Part shown: piece after piece, positions 1-8,722 of the stretch
Layout of the letters: every line of letters starts with the position of its first letter
How positions within the stretch are numbered: the first letter of the stretch is position 1
Assembly: GCF_900129095.1 (NCBI RefSeq)
Contig: NZ_FQVA01000001.1
Location: 496,001-560,000 of the forward strand
Direction of reading: 5' to 3'
DNA: 64,000 nt
DNA from: Microbulbifer donghaiensis
GTDB taxonomy: Bacteria > Pseudomonadota > Gammaproteobacteria > Pseudomonadales > Cellvibrionaceae
Program-made: the position numbers and the translations under genes
The notes under the pieces: model-generated
Told to the model about the DNA's origin: nothing
Seen by the model: the letters and a program-made list of their open reading frames with translations, nothing else
Database searches by the model: none

Positions 1-1460
1 TTCAAGTGAAGAGATTCCATGTACTGCTTCAAGAATCTGTTGAACTTCAATCGGCTGTCATAGCTGGACAAATCAAGATCACTGATATTCGTATCTATTG
101 GCTCTACAGTCTTAGCCTGTGTCCTAAGCTCCGATATTTGAGATTGGATCGATTCTAGTTCTGTCTCTATCTCACCCACCTTCCCCATAATAATTTGAGT
201 GGCTCTCTTCCCTTCTGTCATTGCAGCTAGCTCAATCTGCTTCTCTAGCTGAGTGTTCAATGAGTCTTGCTTTATAGAGAGTCCCTGAATCTCAGCTTCT
301 ATCTTGTCTGTGTCCGTACCATTTACAAGCTTGCTGTAATCCAAGCCGGACAGAATAGATATCAGGTTATGCTCTAAAACGTCATAAGGGAAGCTAGGTT
401 CACTACATCCCCTACCCCCTCTTAGAGCATCCTTGCAACGTAAGTATTTATTCCTGTTACCCGCTGTGCTGATGTTCGAGTTATAAGCCATGATCCCGCT
501 ACAGGCTCTACAAAACACAAGCCCCTGAAACAGGTTAGCGAAATTACCCTTTCTACCTGCCGTAGCTTTCTTGAATGTCTGCTGTGTTGCATGGAATAAA
601 TCAGGATCAATCACACAGGGATAGTAGTCCTCCACCACTGCCCCCAGATCCTCATATATCCGCTTCCCGTGCTCTTTCCGTACTGTCTGAGGCTGGTAGT
701 GCCCTATCACCTTAGGCTCTGTCAGGTAGCTTCTGATAACGGTACGCGACCAAGGCTTACCAGTGAAAGACAACAGCCCTTCCTCATTAAACACTCTGGC
801 TATCTTGTCTGGCCCCATACCATCGTGATACTTCATCTCAAACATACGCTTAAGAAGCTCTACACGCTCTGGGATAGGTTTAAATGTCTTTCTATCCTCA
901 CTCAGTTCTAACCAAGCTGGGGCCACTTGTGTTCTTTTCTCGCCGCCAGTGATAGCTGTCTTACGTTTAGCGTCTATCGCTTTCTTGATTCGTTCTGACT
1001 TTTGGTCACTCTCTAAGGCACCAAGATAGAAACCGATTGTAGCTATTAGATCAGATAAATTATTCCCATCATCTGCATAGAGGATCAGGCCAAAGCGCAC
1101 TAGGGCTATATCTATCCCATATGAGAAGATTTCATTTACTAGTTTCTGGCCTTCCCTGATTCCCAAACGCGACAATCTATCTGGCGCTTCTACAACAAGT
1201 AAACTATCGGGAGGTATCTCCCCCGTCCTACACGCAGCCAGAAACGAACCAAGACCAGCATTCTCCTGTATGTTTGCCCCTGAGAAGGCAGATACCCCAC
1301 TGTCAGTAAAGGAGAGGTCTGACAGGGTATACTCTGGATATCTGGACAGGAACTCTATAGCGGCTTGCTCCTGTCTCTCTAAACCTTGTCCGCTCAACTG
1401 TTTCTCGCTGGAAACACGTGAATATAGAAACGCCTGCTTAGTTGTTTGATTTTTAGCCAT
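1..1460 (-). CDS. Large serine recombinase/integrase, C-terminus cut by window edge
   Basis: Reading leftward from an ATG at 1460, the frame stays open to the window edge (486 complete codons). The N-terminal catalytic domain has YSRVSSEKQ near residue 13, with S17 as the expected nucleophile and R15 beside it, and PDRLSRLG with R95 and R98 in the positions of the resolvase active-site arginines. A recombinase domain follows (about 160-270). A zinc ribbon comes next (CRAC near 316-319, then RC and GC near 343-352). After it is a long coiled-coil stretch rich in Glu, Lys and Gln (about 385-440). This order is that of large serine integrases, which catalyse attP x attB recombination. No strong Shine-Dalgarno precedes the ATG. 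Its start abuts a rightward frame at 1461. Confidence 0.9.
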   Translation of the reverse strand, partial: MAKNQTTKQAFLYSRVSSEKQLSGQGLERQEQAAIEFLSRYPEYTLSDLSFTDSGVSAFSGANIQENAGLGSFLAACRTGEIPPDSLLVVEAPDRLSRLGIREGQKLVNEIFSYGIDIALVRFGLILYADDGNNLSDLIATIGFYLGALESDQKSERIKKAIDAKRKTAITGGEKRTQVAPAWLELSEDRKTFKPIPERVELLKRMFEMKYHDGMGPDKIARVFNEEGLLSFTGKPWSRTVIRSYLTEPKVIGHYQPQTVRKEHGKRIYEDLGAVVEDYYPCVIDPDLFHATQQTFKKATAGRKGNFANLFQGLVFCRACSGIMAYNSNISTAGNRNKYLRCKDALRGGRGCSEPSFPYDVLEHNLISILSGLDYSKLVNGTDTDKIEAEIQGLSIKQDSLNTQLEKQIELAAMTEGKRATQIIMGKVGEIETELESIQSQISELRTQAKTVEPIDTNISDLDLSSYDSRLKFNRFLKQYMESLHL

Positions 1461-1630
1461 ATGCGAAAACTTCGAATAGATGAACGTTTCCTAGGTACTG
1501 ACTCTGATGACTGGGAATATGAGATATATGACCCAGAGACAGCCACAGAGGAAGACGGTTATGAATATGAGTACGACCTATCCCCAGAGCTGCTAGAGCG
1601 AGAGATAGATCTTACCTACCATAGGCGGAA
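1..1630. mobile_element. Right end of an integrated element (serine-integrase type) inserted in hrpB
   Basis: The first ~1.6 kb is visibly poorer in G+C than the rest of the window and uses different codons. It carries a large serine integrase whose start lies about 165 bp from the point where hrpB sequence resumes, the usual int-next-to-att layout of serine-integrase prophages and integrative elements. HrpB homology begins at about 1623-1626 (residues RRKITLATN), so the attachment junction lies between about 1615 and 1650. The exact core cannot be fixed because the other junction is outside the window. No phage structural or conjugation gene is visible in this short end, so the class of element is unknown. 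Confidence 0.8.
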
Positions 1631-3371
1631 AATTACACTAGCAACCAACGTGGCGGAGACCAGCCTCACGATTGAGGGGATCCGCCTGGTAGTGGACTCC
1701 GGGCTGATGCGGGAGTCGCGCTTCGATCCGAACACCGGCATGAACCGCCTGGTAACCACCAGCATTTCCCAGGCCTCCGCGATACAGCGCTGTGGCCGCG
1801 CCGGCCGCCTGAGCGAAGGCTTCTGCCTGCGCCTGTGGAGCGAGTCCCGCCAGGATGGCCTGGCCAGCAAGAACACCCCGGAGATACTGCTCAGCGATCT
1901 GGCGCCGCTGACCCTGGAACTGGCGCAGTGGGGCGCGACCGATACCGGCGAGCTGCGCTGGCTGGATGTACCGCCTGCCGCTCCATTCGCACAGGCCCAG
2001 GAGCTGCTGCAGCAACTGGGCGCACTGGATGGCAATCACCGCATCACCGGACATGGCGCCGCCATGCTGGCACTGGGCACCCATCCGCGCCTGGCCCATA
2101 TGATGATTCACAGCCTGGCGTTGGGGCTCGCGCACGAGGCCTGCCTGCTGGCAGCGCTGTTGTCGGAGCGGGATATCTTCCGCGGCGAGGCGCGCTGGGA
2201 CCGCGACATTCAAAAGCGAATGGAGGTTCTGCAGGGCCAGGCGAAAGATGCGGGAGCGGACCGGGGCGCGGTACAGCGTATCCGCCAGCAGGCAAAAACC
2301 TGGTTGGCGCAGCTGGAAAAATACGCCGGTGCGGACAAACCCGTCGACGCGGACGTGACAATCGACGAGCTGGATCGTGTCGGCATACTGCTGGGCCTCG
2401 CCTACCCAGATCGCATCGCACAGAACCGCGGCGACCGCGAGCGCCGCTTCCTGCTCGCCAGTGGCCGCGGGGTGCATTTCTCCCACGAAGACGAGCTGGC
2501 GCTTGCAGGCTACCTCGTTGTAGCCGAACTGGACGGCCAGGGCCGCGACGCGCGCATTCAACTGGCCGCGCGTATTTCCGAAAATGCCCTGCGGGACTAC
2601 TTTAGTGATCTGATCGAACAGTCCGAGTCGGTGCGCTGGGATGACAAGGCCGGCCGCGCCGTTGCCAGCGAGCGCACCTCGCTCGGTCGTATCGTTCTGG
2701 AAGAGCGGCCGGCAAAAAGCATCTCGCCGGACATGCTGAGCCGCGCCCTGCTCGACGCCGTGCGGCAGAAGGGCTTGCAGGCACTGCCCTGGACCAGGGA
2801 GGCAAACGGGCTGCGCGCGCGAGTGCAGTTTCTGTCGCTTATCGCCGCCGAGCAGCCGGACCTGCTGGCGGATCTCCCGCTGCCGGACTGGAGCGATGCG
2901 ACACTGCTAGCCACTATGGAAGACTGGCTGCTGCCACACCTGCAGGGTTGCAGCAAGCTGGATCAGCTCAAGCAGCTGGACCTGCACAGCATCCTGCAGA
3001 GTCGGCTCGACTGGTCGCTACAGCGGCGGATAGAAGAGCTGGCGCCAAGCCAATTTCAGGTACCGAGCGGCTCGCGCATACAGATCAACTACGCAGAGCA
3101 ACCGCCGGTCCTGGCCGTGCGCCTGCAGGAGATGTTTGGCCTCGCGCAGACACCGGCAATCCTGCACGGCCGCTATCCCCTGATGATTCACCTGCTCTCA
3201 CCTGCCCAGAGACCGGTGCAGGTTACGCGCGATCTCGCCAGCTTCTGGGCCAACACTTATCAGGAAGTTAAAAAGGAATTGCGCATCAAGTACCAGAAAC
3301 ACTACTGGCCCGACGATCCTCTCACCGCACAGGCGACCAGCAAGACCAAGAAACGCATGGGCTCGCCGTAA
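1446..3371 (+). pseudogene. hrpB: hrpB 3' fragment (ATP-dependent helicase HrpB), interrupted by the element
   Basis: An open frame runs from a TTG at 1446 (or ATG 1461) to 3371. From about residue 60 it is clear HrpB: motif V (ATNVAETSLTI), motif VI (QRCGRAGR), the helicase-associated domain, and the HrpB C-terminus with WPDDP near the end. The Walker A, DEAH and other N-terminal helicase motifs are missing. HrpB is normally around 820 residues, so over 200 are absent. The first ~55 residues are an acidic, Tyr-rich leader encoded by the low-GC element and do not resemble HrpB. No ribosome-binding site precedes either possible start, so a stable product is doubtful. Excision of the element could rejoin the gene; the 5' half must lie on the far side of the element. 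Confidence 0.88.
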
Positions 3372-3505
3372 TCCCGATATCACACTGCCGGTTGAGATCC
3401 GAACGACCCCCATCGTTTTCACACCGGTGGATCAAAGTGCTGTCTATGCTGGAAATGGTATCGAGCCCGCTTCAGTGCCGGCCACAACTTTTCAGGAAAA
3501 GCTTT

Positions 3506-4186
3506 ATGCGTCGGACTCTGCTCGCCGCTCTCGCTGTTACGGCGTTGTCTAATTACGCACTTGCCCAGTCGGCCACCGGTGGCAACAAGGTGACAGTACT
3601 GACGGAAGGTTACGTCAGGCCGATCGAGGGGCGCGAATTTATCCCGGGAAAAAGTGCCGACGGCGCGCGCAATGTCGCGGGCACGGTGGTGCTGGTCCGG
3701 GGTGAAGACGTCACGCTGGTCGCCGATCCCGGTATGGTGAAAGACCGAACGAACATACTGGCTGCACTAAAAGAACAGGGGGTGGCGCCGGAGGATGTCA
3801 CCCATGTGTTTATCAGCCACCACCACCCGGATCATACGGTTAATATCGCGCTGTTTCCCAATGCCGAAGTAGTGGATTTCTGGGGGCGTTATCGCGATGA
3901 CCTGTGGCAGGACCATGCCGATGGCTACGAGCTCGCTCCGGGCATCAAAGTCCTGCGCACCCCCGGGCACACCGACGAAGACGCTACTCTCCTGGTGGAA
4001 ACGGCCGACGGTACCTATGCCCTGACACACCTGTGGTGGTTTCCGGATATGACTCCGGCGCAGGACCCTCTCGCGTCGAGCCAGGCCGACCTCGACAAAC
4101 ATCGCCAGCAGATTCTGGAGATCGCCGACTGGATTGTCCCGGGCCACGGCCAGATGTTCAGGAATCCGCAGAAGTCGGGGCGTTAA
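3506..4186 (+). CDS. Exported metallo-beta-lactamase-fold hydrolase
   Basis: A protein of 226 residues with a signal peptide (RR then a hydrophobic stretch, probable cleavage after YALA at residue 20), so it acts in the periplasm. The MBL zinc motif is present as SHHHPDH (residues 104-110), with TPGHTDEDATLLVE and VPGHGQMF supplying later metal-binding histidines. The compact size resembles MBLAC1-type hydrolases more than beta-lactamases, but the substrate is unknown. The ATG at 3506 was chosen because AGGA lies just upstream and the signal peptide begins there; an in-frame GTG/ATG extension back to 3392 has no signal-like sequence. Confidence 0.8.
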   Translation: MRRTLLAALAVTALSNYALAQSATGGNKVTVLTEGYVRPIEGREFIPGKSADGARNVAGTVVLVRGEDVTLVADPGMVKDRTNILAALKEQGVAPEDVTHVFISHHHPDHTVNIALFPNAEVVDFWGRYRDDLWQDHADGYELAPGIKVLRTPGHTDEDATLLVETADGTYALTHLWWFPDMTPAQDPLASSQADLDKHRQQILEIADWIVPGHGQMFRNPQKSGR

Positions 4187-4318
4187 CCCAGGATCCCGCG
4201 ACGTCAGCGCCTGCAAGACTTCAACTCAACCCGGCGAAGTGGACAGATCCGCCAGTTGCCGCCCAACGGCAACCTTGCTAACTTCCATCAGACCGGGTTT
4301 TGTTACTGGAGATGGATT

Positions 4319-5311
4319 TTGAGACGAGCCCTCACCGTTCTACTGCTCCCGCTGCTGTTTATCGGCTGCGATTTCGATGAGCTTCCCGAATTTCCTGTCG
4401 GACGCGCGATCGACGTCCAGCAGGAGATGCGCGATTTCATTCGGGCTATCAGCCTCTATGCCAAAGGTATCGACCAGGAGTTCCTTATCATTCCGCAGGG
4501 TGGCGTCGAACTCGTCACCATCAATGCGCGGGAGAGCGGCGCCGCCGATTTCGACTACATTGACGCGGTTGACGGGCTCGCCCAGGAAGCCCTGTTCTTT
4601 GGCTTTAATGGCATCGATCAGCCGACACCAGTTACAGAGCAACTTCGGCTACAGACTTTCCTGGATCTCGCCAGGGACAACGGCAAGGTCGTTCTGGTAA
4701 CGGACTTCGCCACAAGCCAACGCAATATCGACGACTCCTATGCGCTGAACGAAGAGGCCGGCTACATTTCTTTCGCCGCCGATCAGGCCGAACTGGACGA
4801 CATTCCCATCTATCCGCCGCAGATTCACAACCGCAATCTCGATGATATAGACCGCCTAGCAAATGCCCGAAATTTCCTCACGCTGATCAACCCTCGCCTC
4901 TTCTCAACGCGCCAGGAATTTGTCGATGCGATCAGCGAGACCGATTACGACATCGTCATCATCGATTTTTTCTTTAATGGTCTGGAATTTACCGAGGAGC
5001 AGATCGCGCAACTGAAGGTGAAGGAAAATGGCGGCCGGCGGCTGCTGATCGCCTATATGAGTATCGGCTTTGCACAGGACAACCGTTTCTACTGGCAGTC
5101 CTTCTGGTTCAGCAACCCACCCTCATGGCTCGAGGATGAGGTCCCGGGATTACCCGGCAACTACCAAGTAAAATACTGGCGGAGTGAATGGCAGGACATC
5201 ATCTTCGGCAATAGCGACTCCTACCTTTTCCGGATTATTGATACGGATTTCGATGGTGTCCTGCTGGACAATGTCGATGCATTTGAGCTCTTCGAAGAAG
5301 CCGACATTTAA
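4319..5311 (+). CDS. Lipoprotein, endo-alpha-1,4-polygalactosaminidase-like (GH114/TM1410 family)
   Basis: A TTG at 4319, seven bases after GGAG, gives a lipoprotein signal: RR, a Leu-rich stretch, lipobox FIGC with Cys17. The rest resembles the TM1410/GH114 TIM-barrel family: IAYMSIG, DNRFYWQSFW, NYQVKYWRSEW and a C-terminal DFDGVLLDNVDAFE. The second half fits better than the first. Where most relatives have SIGEAE this protein has SIGFAQ, so two commonly acidic positions are lost, which may affect catalysis. Substrate unknown; members of the family act on extracellular galactosamine polymers. It stands alone, 132 bp downstream of the MBL gene. Confidence 0.68.
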   Translation: MRRALTVLLLPLLFIGCDFDELPEFPVGRAIDVQQEMRDFIRAISLYAKGIDQEFLIIPQGGVELVTINARESGAADFDYIDAVDGLAQEALFFGFNGIDQPTPVTEQLRLQTFLDLARDNGKVVLVTDFATSQRNIDDSYALNEEAGYISFAADQAELDDIPIYPPQIHNRNLDDIDRLANARNFLTLINPRLFSTRQEFVDAISETDYDIVIIDFFFNGLEFTEEQIAQLKVKENGGRRLLIAYMSIGFAQDNRFYWQSFWFSNPPSWLEDEVPGLPGNYQVKYWRSEWQDIIFGNSDSYLFRIIDTDFDGVLLDNVDAFELFEEADI

Positions 5312-5382
5312 CCGGAACTAACGCACAGACCACCCAGGCCAGGCTTATATCCGGCAAAGCCAGGCATCTACTGGGCACGCAC

Positions 5383-5410
5383 AAAAAAGGCGAACCTGTG
5401 GTTCGCCTTC
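5383..5410 (-). terminator. Rho-independent terminator of nfuA
   Basis: A 9-bp stem AAGGCGAAC/GTTCGCCTT with a short loop is followed on the minus strand by six T residues. It lies 27 bp beyond the nfuA stop codon. Confidence 0.85.
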
Positions 5411-5436
5411 TTGCTTTGACTGCCTTGGGACGGCGA

Positions 5437-6027
5437 TCAGTAGTATGCCTGCGATTTGTCCGAATGGTCGGTGATATCCTTCACACCCGCCAGCTCCGGC
5501 ACCTTCTCCTTCAGGGTCTTCTCCACACCCTCTTTCAGGGTCATGTCCACCATGCCGCAGCCCTGGCAGCCGCCGCCAAACTTCAGCACCGCATACATAT
5601 CCTCGGTGACCTCCACCAGGCTCACCTGACCGCCGTGCGCGGCGAGCCCAGGATTGACCTCGTTGTAGAGTACGTAGTTGATACGATCCTCGATCGGACT
5701 GTCATCGGTGATCTTCGGCATGCGCGAATTGGGCGCGCGGATGGTCAGCTGGCCGCCCATCTTGTCGGAGGAATAGTCGACCCGCGCGTCATCCAGGTAC
5801 GGAACGCTGCGACCCTCAAAATAGGCCTTGAACCCGTTCATCTCCATTACCACATCGTCCTCCTGCTCCTCGCCGGGACGGCAGTAGGCAATGCAGGTTT
5901 CCGCATTCGGGGTACCGGGGTTGGAGACGAACATGCGGATAGCGATACCTTCGCAGTCCTGCTTCTCCAACAGCTCGCGCAGGTACTCCTGGGCGGATTC
6001 GGTGATGGTGACATTCAGTGCAGACAT
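5437..6027 (-). CDS. nfuA: Fe-S biogenesis protein NfuA
   Basis: A protein of 196 residues, the normal NfuA length. The N-terminal half is a degenerate A-type (HesB/IscA-like) domain. The C-terminal half is a Nfu domain with the cluster-binding pair in [17 protein letters not shown] (Cys154 and Cys157). NfuA carries a [4Fe-4S] cluster and hands it to apo-enzymes, particularly under oxidative stress or iron limitation. It is monocistronic by appearance, with its own downstream terminator. Neighbours do not add functional context. Confidence 0.96.
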   Translation of the reverse strand: MSALNVTITESAQEYLRELLEKQDCEGIAIRMFVSNPGTPNAETCIAYCRPGEEQEDDVVMEMNGFKAYFEGRSVPYLDDARVDYSSDKMGGQLTIRAPNSRMPKITDDSPIEDRINYVLYNEVNPGLAAHGGQVSLVEVTEDMYAVLKFGGGCQGCGMVDMTLKEGVEKTLKEKVPELAGVKDITDHSDKSQAYY

Positions 6028-6149
6028 AACGATTCTCTAATAACCGAGCAAATAACCGAGTTTCCTTGTCGGGTATTTTACTCCCTGTTGCGGTCAAGTT
6101 AAACCTGCGCGATAGCGGTGGCATCCTGCCGGCCCCAGCGCCCCTGCCA

Positions 6150-6839
6150 TCAATCCCCCGCCGGCTCCTTCACAAAGCCCAGCAGCGTCTCGGCCGTCTC
6201 CTCTGATGACTGCGGATTCTGCCCGGTGACCAGCTTGCCATCGACGACCACATAGGGATGCCAGTCGTCGGCCTTGGAAAATTTACCGCCGTTGGCTTTC
6301 AGCATGTCCTCCACCAGGAACGGCACCACGTCGGTCAGCTCCACGGCGGCCTCTTCAGAATTGGTGAAGCCGGTGACGTTCTTGCCGTGCACCAGCGATC
6401 TGCCGTGCACCTTGGTGTGGCGGAATACGGCGGGGCCGTGGCAGACAGCCCCCACAGGCTTGCCGGCCTTGTAGAACGCCTCGATCAGCCCGATCGAATG
6501 CTTGTCTTCCGCCAGATCCCACAGCGGGCCGTGGCCACCCGGATAGAAAATCGCATCGTAATCGGCTTCAGTGACATCGGCGAGCTTCAATGTATTCGCC
6601 AGCGCCTGCTGGGCATCCCCGTCTTGGCGGAAGCGCACTGTGGAGGCCGTCTGGAAGTCCGGTTCGTCGCTCTTCGGGTCCAGCGGCGGCTGCCCGCCCT
6701 TCGGCGAGGCCAGGGTGACGTCGGCACCCGCATCCTTGAAGATGTAATAGGGTGCGGCGAATTCCTCCAGCCAGAAGCCGGTTTTCCTGCCGGTATCCCC
6801 CAGCTGGTCGTGGGACGTGAGAACCATCAAAATCTTCAT
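6150..6839 (-). CDS. DJ-1/PfpI family protein (class I glutamine amidotransferase-like)
   Basis: The product is 229 residues, beginning at an ATG preceded by GCAGGAGAGA. It has the DJ-1/PfpI fold: FYPGGHGPLWDL and the nucleophile elbow AVCHGPAVF with Cys133, plus a conserved acidic residue in the N-terminal region (WLEEF). It is closest in look to the small-molecule glyoxalase/deglycase or chaperone type often called type 1 glutamine amidotransferase domain protein. It follows the CurA-type reductase gene by 37 bp on the same strand and likely shares its promoter and NemR-like operator, so a role in reactive carbonyl or electrophile handling is inferred. Confidence 0.85.
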   Translation of the reverse strand: MKILMVLTSHDQLGDTGRKTGFWLEEFAAPYYIFKDAGADVTLASPKGGQPPLDPKSDEPDFQTASTVRFRQDGDAQQALANTLKLADVTEADYDAIFYPGGHGPLWDLAEDKHSIGLIEAFYKAGKPVGAVCHGPAVFRHTKVHGRSLVHGKNVTGFTNSEEAAVELTDVVPFLVEDMLKANGGKFSKADDWHPYVVVDGKLVTGQNPQSSEETAETLLGFVKEPAGD

Positions 6840-6876
6840 CGCTGTCTCTCCTGCGCTGATAGATGTAACAATAAGA

Positions 6877-7911
6877 TCAGTCGTCGGCGCCGACGCGCAC
6901 GACCAGCTTGCCGAAGTTCTTGCCCTCCAGCAGGCCCATAAAGGCCTCAGGCGCCCGCTCCAGGCCCTCGACAATTTCTTCCCGGTATTTGATCTGGCCA
7001 CTGGCCAGCCACTCGCTCATCTGCGGGAAAAATTCCCCAAAGCGATCCTGGTAATCGATGATGATGAAGCCCTGGATCTTCAGTCGTTTGACCAGTGCCT
7101 GGCCCATCAACAGGCCCATGCGGTCGGGCCCTTCCGGCAGGGACGAGGCGTTGTACTGCGACACCAGGCCGCATACCGGAATACGCGCAAAGGTATTCAG
7201 CAGCGGCAGCACCCCATCGAGCACCTTGCCACCGACATTTTCGAAGTAGACATCAATGCCATCGGGACAGGCCGCGGCCAACTGCGCGTCAAAATCGTCC
7301 GCGTAATGGTCGATACAGGCGTCGAAACCCAATTCCTCCACCGCGAAGCGACATTTTTCCGCTCCGCCGGCGACGCCGACCACGCGACAGCCCTTGATCT
7401 TGCCGATCTGGCCGACAGTCGCGCCCACCGGCCCGGTCGCGGCTGCGACCACCAGGGTCTCGCCGGCTTGCGGCTGGCCGATATCCAGCAGCCCCATATA
7501 GGCCGTGAAACCGGGCATGCCCAATACTCCCAGAGTGTAGGAAGGATGCTGGGGATTGCGTCCCAGGTTCACGAGGCCGGTGCCGTCGGACAGGGCGTAA
7601 TCCTGCCAGCCGCAATAGGCCAGCACCCAGTCACCCTCGGTAAAGTCAGGATGGCGCGATTCCACAACCCGGCTGACAGTCCCGCCCACCATGACCTCGC
7701 CCAGCTGCACCGGCTCGGCGTAAGACGGCGCGTCGCTCATGCGCCCGCGCATGTAGGGATCCAGGGACAGGTAGACGCTGCGCAGCAGCAGTTCACCATC
7801 GGCGGGGGCCGGCAGTGCCACCTCTTCCAACCGGAAGTTTTCTGACGTCGGTGCAGCACTTGGCCGGGATGCCAGCACAATGCGTCGGTTTTTATCACTG
7901 GGCTGATTCAT
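6877..7911 (-). CDS. curA: NADP-dependent oxidoreductase, CurA/leukotriene B4 dehydrogenase type
   Basis: A zinc-free medium-chain reductase of 344 residues. N-terminal signature LDPYMRGRM, a GroES-like half, then the nucleotide-binding half with AAATGPVGATVGQIGK and DVYFENVGG, followed by ARIPVCGLVSQYN, all typical of the YncB/CurA group. Such enzymes reduce alpha,beta-unsaturated ketones and aldehydes with NADPH. First gene of a leftward pair with the DJ-1 protein. A palindrome matching the one before the adjacent tetR gene lies 64 bp upstream of its start, indicating repression by that regulator. Confidence 0.85.
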   Translation of the reverse strand: MNQPSDKNRRIVLASRPSAAPTSENFRLEEVALPAPADGELLLRSVYLSLDPYMRGRMSDAPSYAEPVQLGEVMVGGTVSRVVESRHPDFTEGDWVLAYCGWQDYALSDGTGLVNLGRNPQHPSYTLGVLGMPGFTAYMGLLDIGQPQAGETLVVAAATGPVGATVGQIGKIKGCRVVGVAGGAEKCRFAVEELGFDACIDHYADDFDAQLAAACPDGIDVYFENVGGKVLDGVLPLLNTFARIPVCGLVSQYNASSLPEGPDRMGLLMGQALVKRLKIQGFIIIDYQDRFGEFFPQMSEWLASGQIKYREEIVEGLERAPEAFMGLLEGKNFGKLVVRVGADD

Positions 7912-7974
7912 TACTCACTCCTGGTTGGTCAAAGACAGACTAGCCGCGAACGGCATCCCTACATGGCGCGCTAT

Positions 7975-7989
7975 TAGACCAGTCGTCTA
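7975..7989. promoter_or_regulatory. Probable NemR-like operator upstream of curA operon
   Basis: TAGACCAGTCGTCTA is a palindrome with TAGAC/GTCTA arms and a 5-bp centre. It lies between the tetR gene and the start of the reductase gene, in promoter position. It differs by one base from the site before tetR itself (8652-8666). Confidence 0.8.
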
Positions 7990-8039
7990 GTCGCACCTTA
8001 TAAAAATACCCGCTGGATGGCGGGTAGTGAATATCGGTT

Positions 8040-8630
8040 TCAGGTCAGGCGGAGCAGGTCCCTGGTAGTTGCCATCGCCTGTTCCATGGCCTCACCGCTG
8101 CGGTGGAGTTTGGCCAGCAGGCTGGCGCCCAGCCACAACTGGTACAAGCGGGCGGCCGTCTCGCGGGCATCCAGTGACTGCGACAGCGAGCCGTCTGCCC
8201 CGCCCGCCTCGATACATTCGGCGAGACGCGCGATGATGCGGTCAGTGCCATCGCGCAGTGTCAGGCGCATCGGCTCGGACAAATCGGCGACCTCCGCGCT
8301 CAACTTCACCACGAGGCATTTCTGCTCGTCGCAGGGCTCACAGTAGTCCTTAAGCCAGTCCCGCCAGTAGCGCATCAGCTGCTCCGCCGCGCTGCCGCCC
8401 TCGCCGGAAAAGCAACGATCCATATCTTCCAGATACCTGCGGAAGTAATCCTCCAGCAGCGCCTGGCCGAACTGCTCCTTCGACTTGAAATAGTGATAGA
8501 ACGACCCCTTGGGCACGCCGGCCGTATTCAGGATCTCACTCAGGCCGACACCGGAAAAACCCTTGATAGACATCACCTGGTGACCGATATCGAGCAGGTG
8601 CTGGCGTGTATCTTCGTAGCTGGATTTCAT
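8040..8630 (-). CDS. nemR: TetR/AcrR family repressor, NemR-like
   Basis: A TetR repressor of 196 residues from the ATG at 8630, which has AGGA eight bases upstream; an in-frame ATG nine bases earlier lacks spacing. The N-terminal helix-turn-helix contains GLSEILNTAGVPKGSFYHYF. The middle matches Escherichia coli NemR closely, with KCLVVKLSAEVADLSE placing a cysteine (residue 105) at NemR's redox-sensing Cys106; the second nearby NemR cysteine is Ala here. NemR senses electrophiles, quinones and hypochlorite and releases reductase genes. Two identical-type palindromes lie before this gene and before the reductase operon, so autoregulation plus control of that operon is a strong inference. Confidence 0.85.
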   Translation of the reverse strand: MKSSYEDTRQHLLDIGHQVMSIKGFSGVGLSEILNTAGVPKGSFYHYFKSKEQFGQALLEDYFRRYLEDMDRCFSGEGGSAAEQLMRYWRDWLKDYCEPCDEQKCLVVKLSAEVADLSEPMRLTLRDGTDRIIARLAECIEAGGADGSLSQSLDARETAARLYQLWLGASLLAKLHRSGEAMEQAMATTRDLLRLT

Positions 8631-8650
8631 GGCGGGCATCCTATCGAATA

Positions 8651-8667
8651 CTAGACCGGTCGTCTAG
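8651..8667. promoter_or_regulatory. Probable operator of the NemR-like repressor (autoregulatory)
   Basis: CTAGACCGGTCGTCTAG has 6-bp inverted arms around CGGTC and sits about 20 bp upstream of the tetR start codon. The same site with one base changed lies before the curA operon. Confidence 0.82.
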
Positions 8668-8722
8668 AACAATTAGTTACCACCATATTCCCTGCAGCAG
8701 TTGGGCCGAAACCGACCACAAA

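Noticed and set aside
1-1460. Phage structural, conjugation or defence genes in the visible element end
   Set aside because: Only the integrase occupies this segment. Nothing else can be supported without the sequence further left.
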